NCBI RefSeq assembly: GCF_000473065.1
Contig: NZ_AXAZ01000026.1
Coordinates: 1 to 64,000 of the forward strand
Source: Bradyrhizobium sp. WSM1743
GTDB lineage: Bacteria > Pseudomonadota > Alphaproteobacteria > Rhizobiales > Xanthobacteraceae
Length of the DNA: 64,000 nt
Direction: 5' to 3'
The position numbers and the translations under genes were made by a program. Positions 7,262 to 16,059 of this stretch are shown one piece after another; the first letter of the stretch is position 1, and every line of letters begins with the position of its first letter. The notes beneath the pieces were generated by a model. It was given only the letters and a program-made list of their open reading frames with translations. It made no database searches and was not told where the DNA came from.

Positions 7262-8471
7262 GCTGCGACCTTAGCGCCGCCTCGAGACGATCGAGCTCGC
7301 TCCAGATGTCGGATGGCGCGAAGATCGAGACGATCTGCAGCGGACGCTTCACGTTCTCGCGCAGCCGGCTGCTGACCTTGGCCTCGTTCTCCTGGTTGAC
7401 GGCCAACAGACAGACGAGCGGCCCCGACTTGCCGGCGAGTTCCTCGGGCGCACGGATCGGAATGCCGGTGCCGGGCAGGAACAGCCCCTGACGCTCCTTC
7501 TGGTCGTCGACCGAGAGGTCGACGAGATCCGCCAGCTCGTGCGCGTTGGTGAAGGTGCAGGCGCGGCAGCCGGCGCCGTAGATGGCAATCTCGGCGCCGT
7601 CGGCGCGGGCCTTCGCCAGAATCGGCCGGAGACGCGCGCCATACTCCCTTGCGCGTCGCCCGAATGTCTCGCCAACGCCGGATGGCGCGGGTGGCGGCGT
7701 CACAACGTCTGCGGCACGGCGCGCTGCGATCGCGAGGCTGCCGCCGCTGAAATTGTATGTCTTCACCGACACCGCCTCGAAGCCGTGCCGTGCCAGGAGC
7801 GCGAGCAGGGTCGGTTCGGTGAAATAGCTGACATGCTCTTCCCAGAGCACGGAGAGGTCTCCCACCGCCGAGCCGGGGACGAAATCGGGCACGTCGATGA
7901 ACAGCAGCCCGTGGTCGCTGAGCGCGATCTTGACGCAATCAAAGAAATTCTCGAAATCGACGATGTGCTCCAGCACCTGGCGCGAGACCACGAGGTCGAA
8001 CTTGCCGGCCTCCGCGACCGCGTCGTGACACAGCGCCGGGCTGATCATCTCGGCATAGACCTTGATGCCGCGCTCGCGGGCGATCTTGCCTGAGGCTGGG
8101 TTGGGCTCCACGCCCACCAGGGTCTTGGCGCCGCGTTCGCGCAGCCTGTCCATGAACAGGCCATCGTTGCATCCGATCTCGAACACGGACTGATGCCTGG
8201 AGAATTTCGCGATGGTGTCGAGCTCGTCCGCCTGATGCGGCTCCGGCTTCCAGCTGCTGAAATTGTAGTTGAACTGGCGGTACAAAATCTCGGGATCGAT
8301 CGGCTTGACGATCTGAGGCAGACCGCAATCGCCGCAGGCGAGCACATTGAATGGATAGCGTTCCTCCTGCTCGTGTCGGCTATGCCGAAGCCGATGCGCA
8401 ATCGGCATCATTCCGAGATCGATGACCGGACGCAGCTTGGTCGAATGGCAAAGGCGGCAATTGTCGGTCAC
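7254..8471 (-). CDS. Zinc-motif C-methyltransferase (NovU/TylCIII-like)
   Basis: 405 residues in the three-part layout of sugar C-methyltransferases. An N-terminal zinc-binding set has Cys5, Cys8, Cys46 and Cys49, the central SAM fold has FEIGCNDG at 97-104 and WEEHVSYF at 210-217, and the C-terminal Rossmann-like part has AIYGAGCRA near 296-304. Known relatives add a methyl to the carbon next to a keto group of NDP-keto-deoxysugars. The GTG start at 8471 is needed to keep the first cysteine pair; no strong ribosome site precedes it. The 99-nt gap before it may hold a promoter. Confidence 0.88.
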   Translation of the reverse strand: MTDNCRLCHSTKLRPVIDLGMMPIAHRLRHSRHEQEERYPFNVLACGDCGLPQIVKPIDPEILYRQFNYNFSSWKPEPHQADELDTIAKFSRHQSVFEIGCNDGLFMDRLRERGAKTLVGVEPNPASGKIARERGIKVYAEMISPALCHDAVAEAGKFDLVVSRQVLEHIVDFENFFDCVKIALSDHGLLFIDVPDFVPGSAVGDLSVLWEEHVSYFTEPTLLALLARHGFEAVSVKTYNFSGGSLAIAARRAADVVTPPPAPSGVGETFGRRAREYGARLRPILAKARADGAEIAIYGAGCRACTFTNAHELADLVDLSVDDQKERQGLFLPGTGIPIRAPEELAGKSGPLVCLLAVNQENEAKVSSRLRENVKRPLQIVSIFAPSDIWSELDRLEAALRSQHG

Positions 8472-8570
8472 GGGTTTGGCTCATTGCAAGAGTAGAACGA
8501 CATCGGCATCATCGGTTGGTTGTCCTCGAACATTCGTAGCGTGACAATCTGAATAGCAAGAGCACTCGAT

Positions 8571-9149
8571 CTACGGTCCCGTCAGATGCTTCGCCGCGAG
8601 CACACCGGTCCTTGTGACGTAGTCCTGCACCGCGGCCGCATCGCTGCCATCAGGCGCCCAATCGGGAAACGCGGTGCGAGCCGGATCGAACGGACCGCTA
8701 GTGGTTTCGTGGAACACCAGCCATTCCGAGGTGATCAGGATCGAGTGAAAGACCTTCTCCGGCATCCGGTAATAGCAGCGCTTGCCCTGGCCGTAGGGCG
8801 CCATCTCGAGCACGTCGCGAATACGGCCCTCATCCTCGAAGATCACGACGTGGGCGGTGCCCTCGATCACGTGAACCGATTCAGGTTTGCCGAGGTGCTT
8901 GTGGGGCCGCACATAGGCCTCGCGATGATGCACGATCAGCATCTCGTGCAGGCCGGACGAGGGATCGGGGTGCGTACACAGCCGGCTGCGCAGGCGCGGG
9001 TTGCCGGCGGCGATGCGTTTCAGCTCCGCGATCGTGGCGTCGTCCGCCGTGACGATGGCGTCGTCGGAATAATAGACTTCCGGATTCTGCGCCCGCAGCG
9101 ACGTCGGCCGGCGCTGGCCCGTGGCCTCATTCGAAGAAGATGAACCCAT
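8571..9149 (-). CDS. WbuC-like cupin-fold metalloprotein
   Basis: 192 residues with a single cupin barrel. Likely metal ligands are His83 and His85 (RPHKH), Glu90 and His135, with EGTAHVVIF in between. The pattern matches WbuC-type cupins found in O-antigen and sugar clusters, whose exact reaction is not established. The chosen ATG overlaps the upstream methyltransferase by 23 nt; an upstream in-frame ATG at 9176 would overlap by 50 nt and looks less likely. Isomerase, epimerase or dioxygenase activity on the sugar are all possible. Confidence 0.8.
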   Translation of the reverse strand: MGSSSSNEATGQRRPTSLRAQNPEVYYSDDAIVTADDATIAELKRIAAGNPRLRSRLCTHPDPSSGLHEMLIVHHREAYVRPHKHLGKPESVHVIEGTAHVVIFEDEGRIRDVLEMAPYGQGKRCYYRMPEKVFHSILITSEWLVFHETTSGPFDPARTAFPDWAPDGSDAAAVQDYVTRTGVLAAKHLTGP

Positions 9150-9792
9150 GGTCGCCCCGATAGCCGCATTTGTCATAGATCCACGCCCAGGTTTCCGGGC
9201 CGTGGAAGCTCAGGCAGGTGAGCTGCCAGTAGAGCAGATTGGCCTTCTCGCGCTCGTTGCGAAAGGATTCCACCATCAGATACTTCGAGGTGCCGCGTCC
9301 GACCCGCTCGATCTCGGGCACTGCGCGGAAGACGTCCTCGAGCGGAAGGTTGTGCAGCACACCGAGCGACACAACGAGATCGAAACTGTGATCGGGATAG
9401 GGGAGCTCGACGGCGCTGCCGACCTTCAGCTGTGGCCGCAGCTCTTCCTTGGCATTGGCGATGCCATAGTCGGAGATGTCGATGCCGGCGATTGTGAGAT
9501 CGGGGACGAGCTGGGTGAACTCGTAGAGCAAATAGCCCTTGCCGCAACCGACGTCGAGCACGCTCATCCCCGGCTTGATGCCGTAGCGATCGATCAGCGT
9601 CTGGGCCAGCGGACGCCAGCGCCCGTCGTAGCGATAGCCGCCGTAGCCGTAGCGCCGGTCGCCATCCCAGTAGTCGCGTCCCCATTGCCGCGCGACGGTG
9701 GCGGATTCAGCCTTGTCGTGCTCGACCACGCGCTGGACGTAGTTCCGCTTTGTCGATGCATGCATCGGCTGGAGCAGGTTGATCTCGGTCAT
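9127..9792 (-). CDS. Class I SAM-dependent methyltransferase
   Basis: 221 residues, compact Methyltransf_11/25-type enzyme. Motif I is VLDVGCGKG at 78-86, followed by GIDIS and the LVVSLGVLHNLP stretch typical of small-molecule methyltransferases. The ATG at 9792 is preferred over a TTG three codons upstream. It lies 25 nt after the LIC12192-type gene and overlaps the cupin. It probably O- or N-methylates the cluster's product. Confidence 0.85.
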   Translation of the reverse strand: MTEINLLQPMHASTKRNYVQRVVEHDKAESATVARQWGRDYWDGDRRYGYGGYRYDGRWRPLAQTLIDRYGIKPGMSVLDVGCGKGYLLYEFTQLVPDLTIAGIDISDYGIANAKEELRPQLKVGSAVELPYPDHSFDLVVSLGVLHNLPLEDVFRAVPEIERVGRGTSKYLMVESFRNEREKANLLYWQLTCLSFHGPETWAWIYDKCGYRGDHGFIFFE

Positions 9793-9817
9793 GGGGCCCA
9801 ACCGGTCCGCAGCATCA

Positions 9818-10210
9818 TCACAGGATCGTCGCGAACTTGTTGACGAGCAGGATGTCCTCGACGGCCTGGATGTCTTTCTGCGACGCCAGCGTGATCTCCT
9901 CGACCGCTGCGTGGAGGTCGCAGCCCTCGCGCAGCACGCGGTCGTAGATCTGCCGCCGCCGTGCCTCGTCGGGCGGCAGCATGAAGATGCTGTAGAGAAT
10001 CAGGCCCTGCAGCTGCGGCAGCTCGTCCAGGATGTCCTCGAGCACCATGTAGCTGCCGGGCATGGTGTGCTCGGCCGCGCTCAGCAAATAGTGCAGGTTC
10101 TTGCGCCGCGCATAGTCGCGGATCACGATGTTCTGGACGTGCTGGGGGGTGCGGCTGCCGTTCAGCGGCCGGGCACCGATATAGCCGCGATGGCCGGCTC
10201 GTTCAGCCAT
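9818..10210 (-). CDS. Sporadic carbohydrate cluster protein, LIC12192 type
   Basis: 130 residues with YIGARPLNGSRTPQHVQN at the N-terminus and a conserved central HTMPGSYMVLED. I recognise this as the small family first named from Leptospira LIC12192 and defined by its sporadic occurrence in carbohydrate clusters (TIGR04323, from memory). No reaction is known. Its start overlaps the stop of the 2OG oxygenase gene by 8 nt (ATGGCTGA), and in other genomes the two are reported as partners, so they may act in the same step. Confidence 0.75.
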   Translation of the reverse strand: MAERAGHRGYIGARPLNGSRTPQHVQNIVIRDYARRKNLHYLLSAAEHTMPGSYMVLEDILDELPQLQGLILYSIFMLPPDEARRRQIYDRVLREGCDLHAAVEEITLASQKDIQAVEDILLVNKFATIL

Positions 10211-11009
10211 GGAAGCCTCCCGGCAGCTTGTATTGCATGCCGACCCGGGTCGCCGGGCGCAGCAGGATCGGCTCGAAGAACTCGCCGAAGCGCTTGTCCG
10301 CGTAGGGCGACATGATGCTCTTGAAGCGGCAGTTCATGCTCCAGCGCGTGCCGGCTTCCTCGTTGACGCGATTGCCGTGCATCAGCGTCTGGTTGAACAG
10401 CATCACGTGACCGTAGGGGATCTCGATGAAGGTCGCGTGCGGCTTGATCGTCTTGTAGAGCTCTTCGGCGCTGCGCAGGCTGGCCATGCGGTCCTGCATC
10501 TCGCCGTTCACGGACGGCGGCAGCAGATACATCGACTTGGTGCGGTGGACGTCGACCAGTGGCACCCACACCACGACCTCGAACGGCGAGTCGCCCGACC
10601 ACACGTCGGAATGGGTGGCGAGCAGTGACGAGCTGTCGCCGGGAAGCTGGATGCTGAGATTGACGCGGCGCTGCATGCAGAGCTCGTTGCCGACGATGGT
10701 CTCGATCGTCGAGCGCGCCAGACGGAAGTAGGTCGGCCGGAACCACGGCTCGGCGTTGAGGCCGTTGAAGACGTGCAGCCGCAGGGCGTTGAGATCATCC
10801 ACACTCACCCGCGTGTGGATGGTGTCGAGCATCGCATAGGGATCGTTGCTGTGCGGCAGCTTCAGATAGTCCGCCGCGAGTTCGGCGGCACGACGCTGGA
10901 TCCGATCGAGCCCGGCGCGATCGTCAGCCGGCGTGGTGACGAAGCCATCGTCGATGAAGCGCTGCGCCAGTGCCTGCTCATCGGCGTGCAGGAAGTCCGT
11001 ATCCGTCAT
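10203..11009 (-). CDS. Sporadic carbohydrate cluster 2OG-Fe(II) oxygenase
   Basis: 268 residues with a phytanoyl-CoA-dioxygenase-like fold. The iron facial triad reads His133-x-Asp135 (ATHSDVWSGD) and distal His211 (LMHGNRVN). It would hydroxylate or desaturate a carbon of the sugar intermediate using 2-oxoglutarate and O2. The ATG overlaps the upstream aminotransferase stop in ATGA, so translation is coupled. It sits between the aminotransferases and the LIC12192-type gene, as expected for the sporadic carbohydrate cluster type. Confidence 0.85.
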   Translation of the reverse strand: MTDTDFLHADEQALAQRFIDDGFVTTPADDRAGLDRIQRRAAELAADYLKLPHSNDPYAMLDTIHTRVSVDDLNALRLHVFNGLNAEPWFRPTYFRLARSTIETIVGNELCMQRRVNLSIQLPGDSSSLLATHSDVWSGDSPFEVVVWVPLVDVHRTKSMYLLPPSVNGEMQDRMASLRSAEELYKTIKPHATFIEIPYGHVMLFNQTLMHGNRVNEEAGTRWSMNCRFKSIMSPYADKRFGEFFEPILLRPATRVGMQYKLPGGFHG

Positions 11010-12124
11010 GCAAAATACTCCCGGGCGGTCGCGCAAATATAGCTGATGTCGGAGGCCGAGAGGAACTGGTTGATGGGAAGCGTGAGAATCTGGTCTGCCT
11101 GCCGTTCCGTCACCGGGAACGCGCCGCGGCCATGGCCCAGATGCGCCGCTGCCGGCTGCAGGTGGATCGGGACCGGATAGTGGATCGCGGTCTCGATGCC
11201 CTTGTCGGCAAGATATTTCTGGAAGTCGTTGCGACGGTCGGTCTGCACGACGAACGTGTGGAAGGTGTTGAACTCGATGTTCCGGCAGGGCGGGATGAAC
11301 AGAGGCAGGCCGGCGAGCTCGGCGCGGTATTGCGCGGCGTTGCGCCGCCGGCGTTCGATCACCGACGGTAGGTGGCGCAGGCGAATGCGCAGCACTTCGG
11401 CCTGCAGCGTGTCGAGCCGAGACACGATGCCCCATTCATGGACTTCGCTGCGGTTGATCAGGCCGTGATTGCGGAGCCGGCGGATCCTGGCGGCGAGCTC
11501 GGCGTCGGCGGTGACGAGGAAGCCGGCATCGCCGGCGGCGTTGAGATTCTTCAAGGGATGGGCGGAGAAGCAGCCGAACGTTCCGATCGTGCCGCTCATC
11601 CGGCCGTCATAGGTCGAGCCGATCGCCTGGGCGCTGTCCTCGATCACAGCGAGCGCGTGCTTGGCGGCGATCGCCATCAGCGGGGTCATGTCGGCCATGC
11701 GCCCGGTCAGATGCACCGGCATGATGGCCTTGGTGCGCGGGGTGATGGCGGCCTCGACCGCGGCCGGATCGATGTTCTGGTCCGGCAGCACGTCCGCAAA
11801 CACCGGTGTGGCGCCGACCGCGATGATCGCGGCGGTCGATGCCATGAACGAATTCGGCGGGGTGATCACCTCGTCGCCGGGGCCGATGTTGAGTGCCCGC
11901 ATGGCGAGGATCAGCGCGTCGGTGCCGGAATTCAGCGTCACGACATGCGGCGAGCCGAGATAGGCGGACAATTCCTCCTCGAGCTTGGCAACCGCTGCCC
12001 CGCCGATGAAATCGCCGCGCTGGAATACGCCCTCGACCGCCTGCATGAGCTCGGCGCGTTCTTCCTCGAACTGCGCGGGAAGGTTGACGTAACCGATGCG
12101 CCGGCGGCCGGTGTCAGCGTCCAT
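11006..12124 (-). CDS. DegT/DnrJ/EryC1/StrS aminotransferase (first)
   Basis: 372 residues, PLP-dependent sugar aminotransferase. The Schiff-base lysine is Lys192 in SAHPLKNLNAAGD, Asp163 in VIEDSAQA contacts the PLP ring nitrogen, and NSGTDAL at 65-71 is the family phosphate-binding turn. These enzymes convert a keto-sugar nucleotide to an amino sugar, usually with glutamate. It overlaps the second aminotransferase by 11 nt. The two are clearly paralogous in layout but diverged, suggesting two different keto positions or one being a dehydratase-type homologue. Confidence 0.92.
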   Translation of the reverse strand: MDADTGRRRIGYVNLPAQFEEERAELMQAVEGVFQRGDFIGGAAVAKLEEELSAYLGSPHVVTLNSGTDALILAMRALNIGPGDEVITPPNSFMASTAAIIAVGATPVFADVLPDQNIDPAAVEAAITPRTKAIMPVHLTGRMADMTPLMAIAAKHALAVIEDSAQAIGSTYDGRMSGTIGTFGCFSAHPLKNLNAAGDAGFLVTADAELAARIRRLRNHGLINRSEVHEWGIVSRLDTLQAEVLRIRLRHLPSVIERRRRNAAQYRAELAGLPLFIPPCRNIEFNTFHTFVVQTDRRNDFQKYLADKGIETAIHYPVPIHLQPAAAHLGHGRGAFPVTERQADQILTLPINQFLSASDISYICATAREYFA

Positions 12125-13220
12125 GGCAGAACTTCCGAACGGTCTCGATGACGCGGTCCTGCTGCGCGCGCGTCAGATGCTGGTCGACGGGGAAGCTGAT
12201 GACTTCCTTGGCATGACGGTCTGTCACTGGGAACGTGCCCGGCGCGTAACCGAGATGCTTGAGGCCTTCCTGCTGATACAGCGGGATCGGATAGTGGATC
12301 TTGGCCTCGATGCCGTTGTCCAGGCAGTATTTGTAGAGTTCGTCACGGCGCTCGGCGAACACCATGTAGAGATGGTAGACGTGCTTTACGTTGGGCCGGC
12401 GCGGCGGGACGCGCAGGCCGGGCAGGCCGGCGAGACCCGCATCGTAATAGGCCGCATTCTCGATCCGGCGGCGCGTGATCTCGCTGGTCTGGCCGATCAG
12501 CCAGTTGCCAACCACCGCTTGAAGGGAATCGAGCCGCGAATTGCAGCCGAGGATCGCGATCTCGTCGCGGTTCTTCATGCCGTGGTTGCGGATCAGCCGG
12601 AGCTTCTCATTCATGCCGTCGTCATTGGTGACGACGACGCCGGCATCGCCCCAGACGTTGAGGTTCTTGAGCGGATGCAGGGAGAAGCCGGCCGCGATGC
12701 CGTGGGTGCCGGAGCGTTTTCCGGCAAACTCCGACAGGATGCCCTGGCAGGCATCCTCGACCACCGGAATGTTGTGGCGCTGGGCGATCGCCATCAGCTT
12801 GCCCATGTCGGTGACCTCGCCGGTGAGCTGAACCGGCATGATCGCCTTGGTCTTCTCAGTGATCGCGGCCTCGACATAGTCGACGTTCATGCAAAAGGAG
12901 TCGTCGCAGTCGACCAGCACGGGCGTCGCGCCCGTCTCCGCGATCGCGCCGACGGTGGCGATGAAGGTGTTGGCGGCGGTGATGACCTCGTCGCCGTGGC
13001 CGATGCCGAGCGCCTTGAGCGGCAGCTTGAGCGCATCGGTGCCCGATCCGACGCCGATGGCGTGACGCACGCCAATCAGCTCGGCAAAGCGCTTCTCGAA
13101 TTCGGCAACGGGCTTGCCAAGGGTGAAGTCACCGGTCGCAACCAGCCGGCCGATCTCGGCCAGGATCGGGGCGGGGTCGGAGAATTGCTCGAGCAGATAG
13201 GAGTATCGAACGTCGTACAT
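12114..13220 (-). CDS. DegT/DnrJ/EryC1/StrS aminotransferase (second)
   Basis: 368 residues. The PLP lysine is Lys185 in SLHPLKNLNVWGD, with Asp156 in VVEDACQG and GSGTDAL at 58-64. The C-terminal AKIHYPIPLYQQ is characteristic. The retained lysine argues against a PMP-dependent ColD-type dehydratase, where it is replaced by histidine. It lies 8 nt downstream of the transketolase C-terminal subunit, with the two aminotransferases in tandem. Confidence 0.92.
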   Translation of the reverse strand: MYDVRYSYLLEQFSDPAPILAEIGRLVATGDFTLGKPVAEFEKRFAELIGVRHAIGVGSGTDALKLPLKALGIGHGDEVITAANTFIATVGAIAETGATPVLVDCDDSFCMNVDYVEAAITEKTKAIMPVQLTGEVTDMGKLMAIAQRHNIPVVEDACQGILSEFAGKRSGTHGIAAGFSLHPLKNLNVWGDAGVVVTNDDGMNEKLRLIRNHGMKNRDEIAILGCNSRLDSLQAVVGNWLIGQTSEITRRRIENAAYYDAGLAGLPGLRVPPRRPNVKHVYHLYMVFAERRDELYKYCLDNGIEAKIHYPIPLYQQEGLKHLGYAPGTFPVTDRHAKEVISFPVDQHLTRAQQDRVIETVRKFCHGR

Positions 13221-13228
13221 GTGACCCG

Positions 13229-14188
13229 TCAGGTGGGATGAAGTTGAGGAGCGGAGGTGCGCGATGCCGCAAGCGCATGTTCGATCGACGTCGCAATGGC
13301 GTCGGCGGAAAGGCCGTGCTTCTTCAGCAGCGAATCCTGCGAGCCGTAATTGTGCATGAAGCGGTCCGGCAGCGACAGCCGCAGCATCGCCGGCAGGCCC
13401 GCACCGAGCTTGTCGATCAGAGCTTCGGCAATCGCACTGCCGAGGCCACCTGAAGGCACGTGCTCCTCCAGCGTTGCCACGAGCTTGACGCCGCGGATCG
13501 CGTGTAACAGCGCAGCGGTGTCGAGCGGTTTCACGGTATGCATGTGCAGGATGCCCGCGCGCACGCCTTGCGCAGCCAGCAGGTCGGCCGCCGCGAACGC
13601 GCGCTGGAGCATGATGCCGGTGGTCACCATGAGGACGTCGCCCTGCGGGCGCATCAGGATGGCCTTGCCGATCTCAAAGCCGTGCTCGGCCTTGGAGACG
13701 ATGGCGTCACCGCCCTTGCCGAGCCGGATGTAGATCGGACCCTTCCAGTCCAGCGTCTGCTCCATCATGCGCGCTGCCTCGTCGGCGTCGCATGGGCAGA
13801 TCACCGTCATGTTCGGCAGCGCCCGCATGATCGCGATGTCCTCGATCGCCTGATGGGTGGGACCGAGCGGCGCGTAGACGAGGCCGCCGCCATTGGCGAT
13901 CAGTCGCACCGGCAGATTGTGCAGGCAGAGATCGACCGCCACCTGCTCGTAGCAGCGGCGCGTGAGGAAGGTCGCGATGGTGTTGACGTAGGGCAGTAAG
14001 CCCTCCATCGCGAGACCAGCCGACATGCCGATGATATGCGCTTCCGAGATGCCCTCGATCAGATGGCGCTTGGGAAACTCCTTGCTCATTGCACGCAAGG
14101 TGCCCGCGCCGGGATCGGAGCCGATGTAAAGCACCCGCTCGTCGCGCGCGGCGAGCTTGTGGACCATGTTCATCGCGGTGTTGCGCAT
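13229..14188 (-). CDS. Transketolase C-terminal section (beta subunit)
   Basis: 319 residues containing the pyrimidine-binding domain and the transketolase C-domain. Glu49 in EGISEAHI corresponds to the catalytic glutamate that activates thiamine diphosphate. It forms a split transketolase with the next gene. Such pairs transfer two-carbon units; in sugar clusters they can build branched or longer chains. I chose the ATG at 14188, 10 nt after the partner's stop; GTG at 14209 and TTG at 14218 are in frame upstream and cannot be excluded. Confidence 0.88.
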   Translation of the reverse strand: MRNTAMNMVHKLAARDERVLYIGSDPGAGTLRAMSKEFPKRHLIEGISEAHIIGMSAGLAMEGLLPYVNTIATFLTRRCYEQVAVDLCLHNLPVRLIANGGGLVYAPLGPTHQAIEDIAIMRALPNMTVICPCDADEAARMMEQTLDWKGPIYIRLGKGGDAIVSKAEHGFEIGKAILMRPQGDVLMVTTGIMLQRAFAAADLLAAQGVRAGILHMHTVKPLDTAALLHAIRGVKLVATLEEHVPSGGLGSAIAEALIDKLGAGLPAMLRLSLPDRFMHNYGSQDSLLKKHGLSADAIATSIEHALAASRTSAPQLHPT

Positions 14189-14198
14189 GGGGAGCCGA

Positions 14199-15047
14199 TC
14201 AAAAATCACCGACGGCAACGCGAATGGCGTCGAGCTCGCTGTCGGTCAGCTTGTTCTTGTGATGCCAATCGGCGTTGGATTCTGCGGCCGGCAGACCCTT
14301 ACCCTTGACGGTATGGCAGATGATCGCGGTGGGCTTGCCCGGAACGGCCGGGACCTGCTTCAGCACGGTGCGCAGGGCGCCGACGTCGTGGCCGTTGAGC
14401 TCCTGCACGGCGAAGCCGAAGCTGCGCCACTTGTCCGCAAGCGGCTCCAGCGGCAGCACGTAGTCGGTGGGCCCGTAGCTCTGGAGCTTGTTGTAGTCAA
14501 TGATCGCGACGAGGTTGTCGAGCCCGTGCTTGGCCGCCCCCATCGCAGCTTCCCACACCGATCCCTCGTTGATCTCGCCGTCGCCGAGCAGGACGAAGGT
14601 CCGGTAGCTGCGTTCGCGCATGCGGGCGGCGAGGGCAAGGCCGACGCCGATCGACAGGCCGTGTCCGAGCGCGCCGGTCGAGGCCTCGACGCCAGGCACC
14701 ATGCCATATTCGGGATGCCCGCCCAAAATGCTGTCGGGGCCGCAAAAGCCGTCGAGCTCCGACAGCGGGAAGAAGCCGCGATCGGCCAGCAGTACATAGA
14801 GCGCCAGACAACCGTGTCCCTTGCTGAGGATGGCGCGGTCTCGATTCGGATCGCGCGGGTTGGTCGGATCGATCCGCAGCACGTCGTCGTAAAGCACGCG
14901 AACCATCTCGATCAGCGACAGCGCAGGACCGACATGGCCGCGTCCTGCGGAGCGGACAGAACCGAGCACCAGGCGGCGCAAGTAAAGACTGCGCTCGTCC
15001 AGCGTGCAGGTGAGGGCAGCTTCAGCGTGGGGCGAGATCTGGATCAC
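14199..15047 (-). CDS. Transketolase N-terminal section (alpha subunit)
   Basis: 282 residues with the thiamine diphosphate/Mg-binding motif GDGEINEG at 155-162 followed by VWEA and, later, DYNKLQ. SKGHGCLALY and GHPEYG are also typical. It must pair with the downstream C-terminal subunit to be active. The start is uncertain: GTG at 15047 overlaps the kinase gene by 26 nt, while a TTG at 15098 would overlap by 77 nt. Neither has a clear ribosome site, consistent with coupling to the upstream gene. Confidence 0.88.
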   Translation of the reverse strand: MIQISPHAEAALTCTLDERSLYLRRLVLGSVRSAGRGHVGPALSLIEMVRVLYDDVLRIDPTNPRDPNRDRAILSKGHGCLALYVLLADRGFFPLSELDGFCGPDSILGGHPEYGMVPGVEASTGALGHGLSIGVGLALAARMRERSYRTFVLLGDGEINEGSVWEAAMGAAKHGLDNLVAIIDYNKLQSYGPTDYVLPLEPLADKWRSFGFAVQELNGHDVGALRTVLKQVPAVPGKPTAIICHTVKGKGLPAAESNADWHHKNKLTDSELDAIRVAVGDF

Positions 15048-16059
15048 GTTGGCAAATCGCTTGGTGAAGCCGGCGGGCTTTATCGAGCTGGCCGGCAAGG
15101 CGGACCGTCAGATCACCATCTTCTACTGCAATGGCGCGCCGGGAGCGGCTTTCCGGCAAATACGCATTCAGGACTATCAGGCACCAAATCGCCCCGAACA
15201 CAGGATACAGGACGTCCAGGCGGATCGCAAAGGCGTCATCCCCAGCCTCGAACGCGCGCGAGACTCGTTCAATCAACCGATTCGCGCTGGGCTCGGGCAG
15301 ATCGCTGCCCGGGTGAATCGCCGTATCGGACACGAGCTTGACCGGGTCGTCCCAGCCGAAATATTCGAAGTCGATGAAGCGCAGCCGGCCGTCTTCGCCG
15401 CGCAGCGCGTTATGAAGTCCGAAATCTGACGGGCTCAATGCGCGATGCGCAGGCAAGAGATCCGCCGCGGGATCACGCCCCAGTTCCGCATAGCGCCGAC
15501 GCAGCCGCCGAATCGCGGCGGCTGTGCTGGGAACAAGGCTGTCGTCGATGAACGCACGCAGGTCGGGATGATCATCCGAAGCGCGCCGCAGTCCGTCGAG
15601 GCGCTGCTCATACTGGACGATGGCTTCTTCGGGCGAAAAGATGCTCGCCGATGCGTTCCGCAAGGTCTGCGCATCATCGGCGTCGCGCAGCTTCTGCAAC
15701 TCGATCAGGAAATCGGCCAGTTGATCGGCATCGTCCTCCTGGGGGTGCAGGATTGCCGCGTCACCGTCGAACCATTGATAGAGCGCGCAGGACGCTTCGG
15801 CATCCTTTGCGATCGGCCGCGGCGTTGATGTGATGCCGTGGCGCGACAGAAATGTGAGCGCGTCATATTCCTGTCCGAGGCGATCGCGCCCGTCGGACGG
15901 ATAGTGCTTGAGAGCGAGGGGCGGGCGATGCGCCATCTCCAGCCGAAACACCCTGTTGTTGCCGCCGGACCGTGCCGGCTGGGCGGACGCGACCGCTGCG
16001 CCGGCCAGGCGGCTGCCGATCGTCGTCGCCTCCTGCGTGCTCAGCTTGGGCTCGCTCAT
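15022..16059 (-). CDS. Aminoglycoside phosphotransferase-like small-molecule kinase
   Basis: 345 residues with the APH/choline-kinase fold. Lys51 (ALKHY) is the ATP-binding lysine. The catalytic loop is degenerate at its start (HRALSPSD in place of HGD) but keeps Asp212 and Asn217 at the right spacing, and Asp230 in RFIDFEYFGWDDP is the metal-binding residue. It is therefore probably an active kinase for a sugar or amino-alcohol. Start and upstream stop share one base (TAATG). The substrate is unknown. Confidence 0.78.
   Translation of the reverse strand: MSEPKLSTQEATTIGSRLAGAAVASAQPARSGGNNRVFRLEMAHRPPLALKHYPSDGRDRLGQEYDALTFLSRHGITSTPRPIAKDAEASCALYQWFDGDAAILHPQEDDADQLADFLIELQKLRDADDAQTLRNASASIFSPEEAIVQYEQRLDGLRRASDDHPDLRAFIDDSLVPSTAAAIRRLRRRYAELGRDPAADLLPAHRALSPSDFGLHNALRGEDGRLRFIDFEYFGWDDPVKLVSDTAIHPGSDLPEPSANRLIERVSRAFEAGDDAFAIRLDVLYPVFGAIWCLIVLNAYLPESRSRRAIAVEDGDLTVRLAGQLDKARRLHQAICQRDPDLAPR

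Noticed and set aside
12114..13220. Second DegT-type gene as a ColD-like dehydratase
   Set aside because: The PLP lysine (Lys185) is present; ColD-type enzymes have histidine at this place.
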